Origin: Nitrosomonas oligotropha
GTDB lineage: Bacteria; Pseudomonadota; Gammaproteobacteria; Burkholderiales; Nitrosomonadaceae
Direction: 5' to 3'
Length of the DNA: 64,000 nt
Assembly (NCBI RefSeq): GCF_009833085.1
Contig: NZ_QRBZ01000021.1
Span: forward strand, 1-64,000
Made by a program: the position numbers and the translations under genes. Below, in pieces: positions 18,386 to 27,814 of this stretch. A model generated the notes under the pieces. That model did not search any database and was not told where the DNA came from. It was given only the letters and a program-made list of their open reading frames with translations. Within the stretch, counting starts at the first letter, position 1; every line of letters starts with the position of its first letter.

Positions 18386-19327
18386 ATGAAATGTGCATTT
18401 GTATTTCCGGGCCAGGGATCGCAATCCGTCGGCATGATGAATGGATACACCGATTTACCTGTCATTCAGGAAACCTTTCAGGAAGCATCCGATATCCTTA
18501 AACAGGATTTTTGGTCTATGGCCGTTAACGGACCGGCGGATGATCTCAATCTGACGATCAATACCCAGCCGCTCATGCTGACCGCAGGTATCGCAGTATA
18601 TCGCGCCTGGACAAGCCTGGGTGGCGAACAACCGGCATTGATGGCTGGGCATAGCCTGGGTGAATATACCGCGCTGGTCGCCTCCGAAGTGTTGAGTTTT
18701 GCCGATGCCTTGACATTGGTGCGTTTTCGCGCGCAAGCCATGCAGCAAGCCGTGCCGGAAGGTGTTGGCGGCATGGCGGCGATTTTGGGATTGGACGATG
18801 AAATCATCGAAACCATCTGCCGTGACATTACCCGTCAAAACAGTGAAGAATCCCTGGAACCGGCCAACTTCAATTCACCGGGACAAATTGTCATCGCCGG
18901 ACATAAGAATGCTATTTTGCAGGGAATCGAACTGGCCAAGTCGAAGGGAGCGAAACGCGCCATCATGCTGCCCATGAGCATCCCGTCGCACTGTTCACTG
19001 ATGAAACCGGCGGCTGACAGCATGCGGCAGCAGCTAGCCCATGTAACCCTGCAACCGCCGCGCATCCCGGTTCTGCATAATGCCGATGTAAAAACGCATA
19101 GCGATGCCGCGGATATCAAAGAAATTCTGATCCGCCAGCTCACCAGCCCGGTACGCTGGGTGGATACCGTCAAAGCATTTGCCGCTAACGGTGTTACCCA
19201 TATTGTCGAATGCGGCCCGGGAAAAGTATTGGCCGGACTCAACAAACGCATTGATCCAAACCTGCAACAGCTGTCGCTGGCGGATGGTGAAGCCGTCAAA
19301 CAAGCGATTAACCATTTAAGGACATAG
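18386..19327 (+). CDS. fabD: Malonyl-CoA:ACP transacylase FabD
   Basis: 313 residues. MKCAFVFPGQGSQSVGM is the family start, and GHSLGEYTALVASEVL holds the nucleophilic Ser (GHSLG). It loads malonyl groups onto ACP. The gene follows fabH by 3 bp and precedes fabG in the standard order. Confidence 0.96.
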   Translation: MKCAFVFPGQGSQSVGMMNGYTDLPVIQETFQEASDILKQDFWSMAVNGPADDLNLTINTQPLMLTAGIAVYRAWTSLGGEQPALMAGHSLGEYTALVASEVLSFADALTLVRFRAQAMQQAVPEGVGGMAAILGLDDEIIETICRDITRQNSEESLEPANFNSPGQIVIAGHKNAILQGIELAKSKGAKRAIMLPMSIPSHCSLMKPAADSMRQQLAHVTLQPPRIPVLHNADVKTHSDAADIKEILIRQLTSPVRWVDTVKAFAANGVTHIVECGPGKVLAGLNKRIDPNLQQLSLADGEAVKQAINHLRT

Positions 19328-19383
19328 CATTACAATGAACATTCGCAACACATTATCATGGCTCGATTTAAGGAGGTATGGTT

Positions 19384-20121
19384 TTGGAAAATAAGATAAC
19401 TTTGATCACGGGCGCCAGCCGGGGCATCGGGCAAGCAATCGCAATCAAACTGGGGCAATCGGGCGCTGTTGTGATTGGAACGGCAACTACGGAAAACGGT
19501 GTCAGCACGATTAATCAATATTTGGAAAAATCCGGTATCAAAGGAATGGGGATTGCTTTAAACGTCAACGATGCCGAGCAAATCAATCACGCCCTCCAAA
19601 CCATACGGGAAAAATTCGGTGAAGTGGAAATACTGGTCAATAACGCCGGTATCACGCGGGACAATTTATTGGTGCGCATGAAAGACGAGGAATGGGACGA
19701 TATATTGGAAACCGATTTAAAATCAGTATTCCGGTTAAGCCGTGCAGTTCTCCGCGCCATGATGAAAGCCCGTTACGGCCGCATTATCAACATTTCCTCC
19801 GTTGTCGGCGCGATGGGCAACTTGGGGCAAGCCAATTATGCCGCCGCAAAAGCGGGGATGTTCGGATTCAGTAAATCATTGGCGCGTGAAGTGGGCAGCC
19901 GCAACATTACTGTCAACTGCGTTGCTCCCGGTTTCATCGATACCGACATGACCCGCGCGCTGGCTGATGAATTCCAGCAGAGCTTAATTCAACACGTTCC
20001 ACTGGGGCGATTAGGCCGTCCGGAAGAAGTCGCTTCAGCGGTCGCTTTTCTGGCATCGTCCGCCGCAGGCTATATCACAGGCACGACACTGCATGTAAAT
20101 GGCGGCATGTATATGGATTAA
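19384..20121 (+). CDS. fabG: 3-oxoacyl-ACP reductase FabG
   Basis: A short-chain dehydrogenase of about 245 residues that reduces beta-ketoacyl-ACP with NADPH. It shows LITGASRGIGQAIA (nucleotide binding), NNAGITRDNLL, the catalytic Ser-Tyr-Lys (NISSVVGA, YAAAKAGM) and the end VNGGMYMD. Start choice: an ATG at 19378 has AAGGAGG ending only 1 nt before it, too close for initiation, whereas the TTG at 19384 has ideal 7-nt spacing and gives MENKITLITG. I prefer the TTG; the ATG remains possible. Confidence 0.95.
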   Translation: MENKITLITGASRGIGQAIAIKLGQSGAVVIGTATTENGVSTINQYLEKSGIKGMGIALNVNDAEQINHALQTIREKFGEVEILVNNAGITRDNLLVRMKDEEWDDILETDLKSVFRLSRAVLRAMMKARYGRIINISSVVGAMGNLGQANYAAAKAGMFGFSKSLAREVGSRNITVNCVAPGFIDTDMTRALADEFQQSLIQHVPLGRLGRPEEVASAVAFLASSAAGYITGTTLHVNGGMYMD

Positions 20122-20241
20122 TATTGATTCCGCTGGATTGCAGCAACCGGTTAATCACAAAACAATCACAAAACATTTCTTATAATACGTACCTAATTAG
20201 AAACTTAAAGAGAAAGTTATTTATCCGCAGTTATGTTTTGG

Positions 20242-20270
20242 TTTTGCTGGCATTCAAAATTTGTTAGAAT
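20242..20270 (+). promoter_or_regulatory. Candidate acpP promoter
   Basis: TTTTGC (20242-20247), 17-bp spacer and TAGAAT (20265-20270) lie 38 bp before the acpP start. Upstream is a tandem 11-mer (AATCACAAAAC twice, about 20154-20175) and a TATAAT element near 20180. A dedicated promoter fits the high expression expected of ACP. Confidence 0.45.
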
Positions 20271-20307
20271 GGCACGCATTTTTCTTACCTGAAAAGGAAA
20301 TACCTAG

Positions 20308-20550
20308 ATGGAAAATATTGAGCAGCGTATTAAAAAAATTGTAGCTGAACAACTTGGTGTTAATGAAGCAGAAGTTAAAAACGAATCGTCTTTCGTCAAC
20401 GACCTGGGAGCGGATTCGCTCGATACGGTTGAGCTGGTCATGGCATTGGAAGAAGAATTCGAATGTGAAATCCCAGATGAGCAAGCTGAAAAAATAAATA
20501 CCGTCCAGGAAGCGATTGATTACGTCACCGCAAACACCAGCGCAAGTTAG
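20308..20550 (+). CDS. acpP: Acyl carrier protein
   Basis: 80 residues, acidic. The phosphopantetheine attachment Ser is in [25 protein letters not shown] lies upstream of the ATG. It carries growing acyl chains for FabD/G/F next to it. Confidence 0.97.
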   Translation: MENIEQRIKKIVAEQLGVNEAEVKNESSFVNDLGADSLDTVELVMALEEEFECEIPDEQAEKINTVQEAIDYVTANTSAS

Positions 20551-20586
20551 TCGTTTGTTTTTCAAGAACAAGTAAGCGGAGTTATT

Positions 20587-21828
20587 TTGTCCAAACGCAA
20601 GGTAGTCGTTACCGGATTGGGTATTGTGTCGCCGGTAGGCAGCACAGTATCCAGCGCATGGGAGAACATCATCTCAGGAAAATCCGGCATTACCCGGATC
20701 ACCCGTTTTGATGCATCGAGTTTTGCTTCACAAATTGCAGGTGAAGTAAAAGATTTCGATATCAACCAATATCTTTCTGTAAAAGAAGCCCGCCGCATGG
20801 ATATTTTTATCCATTACGGCATGGCGGCGGCGATTCAAGCCGTCAAAGACGCGGGTATCGATGATATCTCACATCTTGATGCGGAAAAAATCGGCGTCAA
20901 TATCGGTTCCGGCATCGGCGGCTTGCCGATGATCGAAAATACCGATACGGCGTACCATGCAGGCGGACCGCGTAAAATTTCCCCGTTCTTTATTCCCAGC
21001 ACCATTATCAATATGATCGCGGGTAATTTATCCATCATGTATGGCTATAAAGGCCCCAACATCGCGATTGTGACGGCTTGTACCACAGCCACACACAGTA
21101 TCGGCAACTCGGCCCGTATGATCGAGTATGGCGATGCCGATGTCATGGTGTGCGGCGGCGCGGAATCCTGTGTAACGCCGCTTGCCATCGGTGGATTTGC
21201 CGCAGCCAAAGCATTATCCGGAAACAATGACAACCCGGAAACCGCCAGCCGTCCTTGGGATATCGACCGCGATGGTTTTGTTCTGGGCGAAGGCGCCGGT
21301 GTTCTGGTACTGGAAGAATTGGAGCACGCCAAGCGGCGCGGCGCAAAAATTTATGCGGAATTGGCCGGTTTTGGCATGAGCGCCGATGCATTCCACATGA
21401 CCGCTCCTTGCGACGATGGTGAGGGCGCTGCACGCTGTATGACCAATGCCCTCAAGAATGCGGGCATTAATACCACGGAGGTCGATTACATCAATGCGCA
21501 CGGCACATCCACACCATTGGGTGATATTGCCGAAACCATCGCAGTCAAACGCTGCTTCGGCGAACATAGCAAGAAACTGGCGGTTAGCTCAACGAAATCA
21601 ATGACCGGGCACTTGCTCGGCGCAGCCGGTGGCGTGGAAGCGGTTTTCTCCGTACTTGCAATCCATCAGCACATTGCACCGCCGACCATCAACCTGGTTA
21701 ATCAGGATCCGCAGTGCGATCTGGATTTCATCCCCAATACCGCACGGGACATGAATATCAAAGTCGCGCTATCCAATTCCTTCGGGTTTGGAGGAACTAA
21801 CGGAACGCTCGTTTTCCGTAGCATATAA
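20587..21828 (+). CDS. fabF: 3-oxoacyl-ACP synthase II FabF
   Basis: 413 residues. FabF elongates acyl-ACP. The active-site Cys is in [20 protein letters not shown], with His in [14 protein letters not shown] and [15 protein letters not shown]. The start is TTG at 20587 ([16 protein letters not shown]) preceded by GCGGAG. It is 36 bp after acpP. Confidence 0.96.
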   Translation: MSKRKVVVTGLGIVSPVGSTVSSAWENIISGKSGITRITRFDASSFASQIAGEVKDFDINQYLSVKEARRMDIFIHYGMAAAIQAVKDAGIDDISHLDAEKIGVNIGSGIGGLPMIENTDTAYHAGGPRKISPFFIPSTIINMIAGNLSIMYGYKGPNIAIVTACTTATHSIGNSARMIEYGDADVMVCGGAESCVTPLAIGGFAAAKALSGNNDNPETASRPWDIDRDGFVLGEGAGVLVLEELEHAKRRGAKIYAELAGFGMSADAFHMTAPCDDGEGAARCMTNALKNAGINTTEVDYINAHGTSTPLGDIAETIAVKRCFGEHSKKLAVSSTKSMTGHLLGAAGGVEAVFSVLAIHQHIAPPTINLVNQDPQCDLDFIPNTARDMNIKVALSNSFGFGGTNGTLVFRSI

Positions 21829-21846
21829 AATCATCGTCTGTGGCGC

Positions 21847-22842
21847 ATGCACACGCTGAAACGCCTTTTGTTCTATGCGTTTTTCGCAACCATCCTGCTC
21901 ATCGGATGGTTTTATCTTCATGTGCATTCCAGTATCACCCTGCCGGTTAAGCCGTATGAATTTTCTATCCGGCATGGCAGCAACCTGAAACAAACCGCCC
22001 AGCAACTGGCCGATGCCGGTGTCATCCACACCAAATGGTCATTAATCCTGCTGGCGCGTTACCTGAACCTGGAATCCGCGATCAAAGCCGGAGACTATCT
22101 GCTGACCGAGAATATCACCCAGATTGCGCTGTTAGACTATCTGACCAAGGGCGACGCCAAGCAGCATGAGATCAGAATCCTTGAAGGCTCAACGTTTGCG
22201 CAGCTGCGAAAAACATTGAATGAACATCCGGCTATACAAAATCATACGGCCGGACTCAGTGACCCGGAAATTTTACGCTTGATCGGCGCAACTGAAAGCG
22301 CAGCCGAAGGGTTGTTCTTTCCCGATACCTATTTTTTCGTGCGCGACAGCAGCGATATCGAAATCTTGCAGCGCGCTTATCGCACCATGCAAAATCACCT
22401 GCAATCCAGCTGGGAGTCGCGCGCCGGATCGTTGCCGCTAGCCTCGCCTTACGAAGCGCTCATTCTGGCTTCCATTATTGAAAAAGAAACCGGCCTGGAG
22501 AGTGATCGCGCTGAAATAGCAGGCGTATTCACCAACCGGCTGCGCAAAGGGATGCGGTTACAAACCGATCCGACGATCATCTACGGCATGGGCGAACAGT
22601 TTAACGGTAATTTGCGCAAACAGGATCTGCTTGCGGATCAGGAATACAACACATATACTCGCGCAGGTTTGCCGCCCACTCCGATCGCCCTGCCCAGTCT
22701 GGCTTCCATTCGTGCGGCAGTGAATCCGGCTAAAACCGATGCGCTGTATTTTGTGGCTAAAGGTAATGGGGAATCACACTTCTCCACCAATCTGGCAGAC
22801 CATAATAAAGCGGTAAATAAATACCAGAAGCTACAAAAATAA
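21847..22842 (+). CDS. mltG: Endolytic murein transglycosylase MltG
   Basis: 331 residues: one N-terminal membrane helix (LFYAFFATILLIGWFYLHV), a LysM-like segment, and the YceG/MltG catalytic domain with ASIIEKETGLESDRAEIAGV (catalytic Glu in EKE) and LQTDPTIIYGM. It cuts nascent glycan strands and may set their length. It is 18 bp after fabF, the usual fab-mltG linkage. Confidence 0.93.
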   Translation: MHTLKRLLFYAFFATILLIGWFYLHVHSSITLPVKPYEFSIRHGSNLKQTAQQLADAGVIHTKWSLILLARYLNLESAIKAGDYLLTENITQIALLDYLTKGDAKQHEIRILEGSTFAQLRKTLNEHPAIQNHTAGLSDPEILRLIGATESAAEGLFFPDTYFFVRDSSDIEILQRAYRTMQNHLQSSWESRAGSLPLASPYEALILASIIEKETGLESDRAEIAGVFTNRLRKGMRLQTDPTIIYGMGEQFNGNLRKQDLLADQEYNTYTRAGLPPTPIALPSLASIRAAVNPAKTDALYFVAKGNGESHFSTNLADHNKAVNKYQKLQK

Positions 22843-22889
22843 AATCATGCCGCCAATCACAACGTCTCAACGTTAATCTGTGGAACTAC

Positions 22890-25472
22890 ATGACTCAATT
22901 TTCGATTGTAGTACCCACATTGAATGAAGCCGGGAATATTGATTTACTGTTAACTCGTTTATCCGCACTTAACTTTGCTCCGGATAGTTTTGAAGTTATT
23001 TTCGTCGACGACGGCTCTACCGATGGCACACCGGACAAAGTGCGCGCGTGGAGAAATCAGTCCAACGTTCATCTCATTGAGCGGCGCGAGAAACCCGATC
23101 TGACTACTGCGATTCTCACCGGCATAGCCACAGCCAAAAGCGATGTCATCGTCGTCATGGATGCCGATCTGAGCCACCCGCCGGAGCACTTACCGGCAAT
23201 CGTTACACCGGTGCTGAACGGAGATTGCGATGTCGTTATCGGCAGCCGCTACGTAGCAGGCGGCAGTACGGAAAATTGGCCGTTGTACCGGCGGTTATTG
23301 TCTCGTGCTGGCGGCTGGATAGCCCGCCCGCTATGCGATGTGAACGACGCCACCTCGGGTTTCTTTGCCTTCCGCCGTGAATTGGCTGCCAGCATTTCCA
23401 ATCATGCGCGCGGTTACAAAATCCTGCTCGAGTTGCTCATGGCCAACCAGGGGAAACTGCGCGTCTCGGAAGTGCCGATTTGTTTCCGCGACCGCGCGCA
23501 GGGCGCTTCCAAATTATCATTGTCGCACCAGCAAGCGTATGTGCAACGCTTGATCACTTTGGCCGGCGGCACAGCCACACTGAATACCGCCGGACGTTTC
23601 GCCGCGGTCGGATTATTCGGCGCATTGATCGATGCCGTTGTTTTCCAATGGATGATCAGCCGTGACGCCGGACTTGCACTGGCCCACTTCATCAGTTTCT
23701 TCGTCGCCGCAGTCACCAACTACACGTTCAATTCAAAGTGGTCATTCCGCGAACATCACGCGGGTTATCTCAAATGGCATCAATTCGGCCGTTTTCTGAC
23801 CGTCGGCGCGCTGGCATTATTATTGCGCGGCGGTGTCCTGGCCCTGCTGGTTTATGTGTGGCATATACCGCCCTTACTGGCGATATTTCCGGCCATCGTG
23901 GCCACTGCGGCGGTCAATTATCTGGGTTCGGCCTTTTATGTATTCCCCAGCGAAAAAGATCTGCCCTCGTGGGATATACGCTGGCGCACCGCGGCAATCG
24001 GCATTGTGCTGTTTGCCATATTGTTACGCCTGGTTTATTTTGGCCTGGCGCAGCTCATACCGGATGAAACGTATTACTGGCAGTATGCGCAACACATGGA
24101 CCTGAGCTTCTATGATCACCCGCCCATGGTGGCGTGGTTAATCTGGTTCGGCACCGCTGCCGTTGGTAATAATGAATTTGGCGTACGCATCGGCGCGCTG
24201 CTGTGCGGCTCGATCACCTTGGGTTATTTGTACGCGCTGGCGCAGAATTTGTACGACAAATCCACTGCGATGCGCACTTTGTTATTGCTGGCCATTCTGC
24301 CGCTGGGATTTGGTTCCGGTCTGCTCATGACGCCTGACGCGCCGTTGGTCGCGGCTTGGGCTGCCACGCTGTATTACATGGAACGCGCACTGGTTGCCGG
24401 TCAACGCACGGCTTGGCTGGGCATGGGAATCGCTTTCGGCGCCGGATTATTATCCAAATATACAATCGGATTACTCGGTATGGCGGCGCTGGTATTTGTG
24501 ATCCTAGACCCGGCAGCGCGGCGCTGGATGCAACGTGTCCATCCCTATCTGGCCGCACTGCTGGCGTTATTACTTTTTTCACCGGTCATTATCTGGAACT
24601 ATGAGAATGACTGGGCATCGTTTGCCTTTCAATCGAACCAGCTGCTGACGGATCGCCATGAATTCGCCGTGCATTTTTTAATTTTTCACATTTTGGTGTT
24701 ACTAACCCCGATCGGCTTTGCTGCGGCGCTGCTCGCCTTGTTCTCGAATAAACCCTCCGAGGATCGGCCATTCGAGCGCAGGCGTCAGTTATTTGTACAG
24801 ATCTTCACCGGCGTTCCGCTTTGTATTTTTTTCGCCATCAGCACTTTTGAAACGCCGCGTTTTCATTGGACCGGCCCGATCTGGCTCGCGGTTTTACCCG
24901 CCATCGCTTGGATGATCGGCCAAACGGATCAAGTCGGCGCCTTCGCCAGACGGATTCAAGCCAGCTGGCGGTTGACCATCATCAGCTGCATTTTTGTCTA
25001 TGCTTTCGTGTTGCACTACGTGGTATTGGGAATTCCGGGTGTGCCTTACCATATGTTCACGGAACATTATTTCTGGCGGGAGACAGCCGGTGAAATCAAG
25101 CAGATTGCCGCGGAAGTGAAGCATCAGACCGGCCAGGAACCGATCATTGTCGGCATGAGCAAATGGTCCGTTGCCAGCGCGTTATATTTTTATACGCACG
25201 GCGACGATCCATTGGATATCCGCTCACGCAACATGTTTGGCGACAGCGGCGCCATGTACGAATATTGGCTGCCGTCGCAGGAAGCGACCGATCGTCCCAT
25301 CATCCAGGTGGGCATGAAACGCCGCCATTTGGAAAAAACCCGCACGAAAAATGATATTAACCACATGCTGGAACACCCCGGCCCTATCGAATACCGGGTC
25401 ATCGAACGCTATGGCACGCCGGTGCGGCGTGTTTATTACCGGATTTCCCAGGGATTCAAGGGAGTCAGCTGA
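22890..25472 (+). CDS. GT2-GtrA-GT39 triple fusion glycosyltransferase
   Basis: 860 residues with three parts. Residues about 1-225 are a polyprenyl-phosphate sugar synthase-like GT2 (VVPTLNEAGNIDLLL; VVMDADLSHPPEHLPAIV with the DAD motif). About 230-350 are a GtrA-like four-helix membrane domain (FAAVGLFGALIDAVVFQWM). About 370-860 are a PMT/ArnT-like GT39 (IPDETYYWQYAQHMDLSFYD, DHPP). Together they could make an undecaprenyl-phosphate sugar, flip it and transfer the sugar in the periplasm. The acceptor is unknown, perhaps lipid A, a glycan or protein. Confidence 0.88.
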   Translation: MTQFSIVVPTLNEAGNIDLLLTRLSALNFAPDSFEVIFVDDGSTDGTPDKVRAWRNQSNVHLIERREKPDLTTAILTGIATAKSDVIVVMDADLSHPPEHLPAIVTPVLNGDCDVVIGSRYVAGGSTENWPLYRRLLSRAGGWIARPLCDVNDATSGFFAFRRELAASISNHARGYKILLELLMANQGKLRVSEVPICFRDRAQGASKLSLSHQQAYVQRLITLAGGTATLNTAGRFAAVGLFGALIDAVVFQWMISRDAGLALAHFISFFVAAVTNYTFNSKWSFREHHAGYLKWHQFGRFLTVGALALLLRGGVLALLVYVWHIPPLLAIFPAIVATAAVNYLGSAFYVFPSEKDLPSWDIRWRTAAIGIVLFAILLRLVYFGLAQLIPDETYYWQYAQHMDLSFYDHPPMVAWLIWFGTAAVGNNEFGVRIGALLCGSITLGYLYALAQNLYDKSTAMRTLLLLAILPLGFGSGLLMTPDAPLVAAWAATLYYMERALVAGQRTAWLGMGIAFGAGLLSKYTIGLLGMAALVFVILDPAARRWMQRVHPYLAALLALLLFSPVIIWNYENDWASFAFQSNQLLTDRHEFAVHFLIFHILVLLTPIGFAAALLALFSNKPSEDRPFERRRQLFVQIFTGVPLCIFFAISTFETPRFHWTGPIWLAVLPAIAWMIGQTDQVGAFARRIQASWRLTIISCIFVYAFVLHYVVLGIPGVPYHMFTEHYFWRETAGEIKQIAAEVKHQTGQEPIIVGMSKWSVASALYFYTHGDDPLDIRSRNMFGDSGAMYEYWLPSQEATDRPIIQVGMKRRHLEKTRTKNDINHMLEHPGPIEYRVIERYGTPVRRVYYRISQGFKGVS

Positions 25473-25501
25473 TCCGGGATACAGCGAAACCGAAAAATCC
25501 T

Positions 25502-25915
25502 TTATTTGCTCTCATAATCGGCAATCTGCCAGGTGTCATCTTTTGCTTTTGCCAGCGTGATGGTCTCCAATGCCAGACCTTTCTCTCCGAAAGTGGTGTA
25601 AAACTGCAACACAATATACTCTCCGTCGGGAAATCCCGATAACGACTTGGTCGCACCCGCAGTTGCGATATAGCGCGCGTTCATCGCGCCACGCGGCGCT
25701 CTGATCGCAGTGATCGATTTAATCCATGCGCCTTCGGACGTTTTCCCCTTGAACAGCGGCGATGCATTCTCCCAGCTATCTTTATAATCGCCACTGTCCA
25801 CCAGCTTTAACCATGCTCGCGCGCTGCTTTCAACTTTCTCGAGAATATTATCCTCTTGCGCATACCCGGTGCCGGTACAAAAAAGCAGCAATAACACCAT
25901 AATGAATCGTTTCAT
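25502..25915 (-). CDS. DUF4019 exported protein
   Basis: 137 residues. A signal peptide (MKRFIMVLLLLFCTGTGYAQ) precedes a single small domain with ARAWLKLVDSGDYKDSWENA and GEYIVLQFYTTFGEKGLALE, the DUF4019 pattern (a cone-like fold of unknown function). The ATG at 25915 is preferred over 25963 because GAGG lies 9 nt before it and the signal peptide then starts cleanly. It may be co-transcribed with the ZIP transporter upstream. Confidence 0.8.
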   Translation of the reverse strand: MKRFIMVLLLLFCTGTGYAQEDNILEKVESSARAWLKLVDSGDYKDSWENASPLFKGKTSEGAWIKSITAIRAPRGAMNARYIATAGATKSLSGFPDGEYIVLQFYTTFGEKGLALETITLAKAKDDTWQIADYESK

Positions 25916-25955
25916 TGTTGAATACCTCGTCAGTAAAGTCTCTTTGCGCATAGCG

Positions 25956-26765
25956 TCAGTCATGCGGGAAAAACCCGCCCATGATCCAGATCGAAGCGAT
26001 GCCCAGTAAAATCAATGTCACCTGTTGAATGGTCGCATGAATCTCCGGGCGTTTATGCAAACCGGGAATCAGATCCGACATCGCCACATAAATCATGCTC
26101 GCCGAAGCGATCGCCAGTAACGGCTGCACCAGGAAATTCATGTTATGCAACATGAAATAAGCCAGCACACCGCCCACGAGCGTGGCAAAACTGGATAACA
26201 GATTCATCAAGAATGCCATGCGGCGGGTATAGCCGGAATTCAGCAGAATAATAAAATCGCCTGCTTCCTGCGGGATTTCATGGGCGATAATCGCAATCGA
26301 TGTCACGATCCCCAATTGCACATCCACCATGAAGGCAGCCGCAATCAAAATGCCATCGACAAAATTATGGAAAGTATCCCCGACAATCACCATCATACCG
26401 CTGCGTCCGTGATCGTGATCGTGGTGACCGGCAGCGGATGAAACCGCAGCTACCGGGGCGTGTGACAGGTCATGCGCCTCGCAATCCTCCAGATGGCAAT
26501 GACGCCACAGCACCAGCTTCTCCAGGATAAAAAATACCAGAATGCCAAGCAATACGATGAGCGTTATTTGCTTTGGATCGTCCGAAAGTTCAAGCGCTTC
26601 GGGTAACGTATTGAGGAAAGCGGCCCCCAGTAAGGCGCCGATGGCATACGATACCAGCATGGAAAGCCACGATACCCGTGCATTGAGCGCCAGTATTGCG
26701 GCACACAGTAAACTCAATATCCCGCCCAGCAAGCTGGCGGTAATGATCCAGGTCAGCGTCGACAT
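25956..26765 (-). CDS. ZIP-family divalent metal transporter
   Basis: 269 residues, about eight membrane helices. The metal site motifs are in VGDTFHNFVDGILIAAAF (helix IV) and IAIIAHEIPQEAGDF (helix V, HEIPQE). A His-rich cytosolic loop (AAGHHDHDHGRS) lies between helices III and IV. ZIP proteins import Zn2+ or Fe2+ into the cytoplasm, though some move metal the other way. Confidence 0.9.
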   Translation of the reverse strand: MSTLTWIITASLLGGILSLLCAAILALNARVSWLSMLVSYAIGALLGAAFLNTLPEALELSDDPKQITLIVLLGILVFFILEKLVLWRHCHLEDCEAHDLSHAPVAAVSSAAGHHDHDHGRSGMMVIVGDTFHNFVDGILIAAAFMVDVQLGIVTSIAIIAHEIPQEAGDFIILLNSGYTRRMAFLMNLLSSFATLVGGVLAYFMLHNMNFLVQPLLAIASASMIYVAMSDLIPGLHKRPEIHATIQQVTLILLGIASIWIMGGFFPHD

Positions 26766-26836
26766 AAAACCAATGACAAAAGAAAGGCCGGATTATACGC
26801 TGTTACAATCTAATAAATTAACAAGTTAAAGAATTT

Positions 26837-27583
26837 TTACGCCAGCCAGATCAAGGCCGCCATACGCCCCGTCTCACCATCGCGGCGATAGGAAAAAAAA
26901 CGTGCGGGATCGCTATAAGTGCAAACGCCACCGCCGTAAATTTCCGTAACACCGGCGCTGGCCAGCCGCTGCCGCGCCAGCAGAAAAATATCCGCCAGCC
27001 ATTTTTTTTCATGCTGACTGTTTCTGGGCGCGAAGGCTTGCGCCGCGTGCGCGTCATGCCGCACGAAAGTGTCATAAACATCCTCGCCGACCTCAAAATG
27101 ATCCGGGCCGATCGCCGGGCCCAGCCAGGCCATCAGCTTACGCTGATCGACCTGCATCGCAGCAATGGATTGCTCGATGATTCCACCTGCCAGACCACGC
27201 CATCCGGCATGCACAATACCCACCGCGGTTCCTGCCGTGTCACAGAGAAACACCGGCAAGCAATCCGCCACCATGACCGCGCACACGGTGCCTGATTTGC
27301 AGCTGAGCACGGCATCGCCTTCCGGCGTCGCCGCTTCGGCATGATCGATCCAGATCGGTGAGGTGCCGTGCACTTGTTTCAACCATTTCGGTTCATTCGG
27401 CAAATGGCGGCGCAGTAAAGCGCGATTGCGCGTCACATGCGCGATATCATCATTGACATGCGCCCCCAAATTCAGCGAAGCGTAAACGTCATTCTCACCA
27501 CGGCTGACACCGCCATTGCGGGTTGTAAACAACGCTTTCACATGGGCTGGCGCGGGCCAGTCCGGGATTATCCAATCGTTCAT
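26837..27583 (-). CDS. pgeF: Peptidoglycan editing factor PgeF
   Basis: 248 residues of the YfiH family (formerly polyphenol oxidase). VMVADCLPVFLCDTAGTAVG and IVHAGWRGLAGGIIEQSI carry the Zn-binding Cys and His. PgeF removes misincorporated Ser/Gly from muropeptide precursors. It is followed by the ZIP gene on the same strand. Confidence 0.92.
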   Translation of the reverse strand: MNDWIIPDWPAPAHVKALFTTRNGGVSRGENDVYASLNLGAHVNDDIAHVTRNRALLRRHLPNEPKWLKQVHGTSPIWIDHAEAATPEGDAVLSCKSGTVCAVMVADCLPVFLCDTAGTAVGIVHAGWRGLAGGIIEQSIAAMQVDQRKLMAWLGPAIGPDHFEVGEDVYDTFVRHDAHAAQAFAPRNSQHEKKWLADIFLLARQRLASAGVTEIYGGGVCTYSDPARFFSYRRDGETGRMAALIWLA

Positions 27584-27814
27584 AGAGAGCTACCAGTCAT
27601 TAACTACCGCACGTGAATTCATACTATCTTTCACCGATAAAAATAAAGCTTATCTCAACCAGCCGATTAGAACGAAGAAAAGACATTTCTGGGTTAAAAT
27701 ACCGGCCATGAAAATCAACGATCCAGCATCAGTGCAAAAAGCATTGATCAGTTTATCCCGAAATTAAATCCTGAAATCGATCACTACAATACAAGCCCGA
27801 TATAGGTGTTACAG

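Noticed and set aside
27516-27767. Plus-strand 83-codon open frame overlapping the pgeF start
   Set aside because: Begins inside pgeF on the opposite strand and has no recognisable content.
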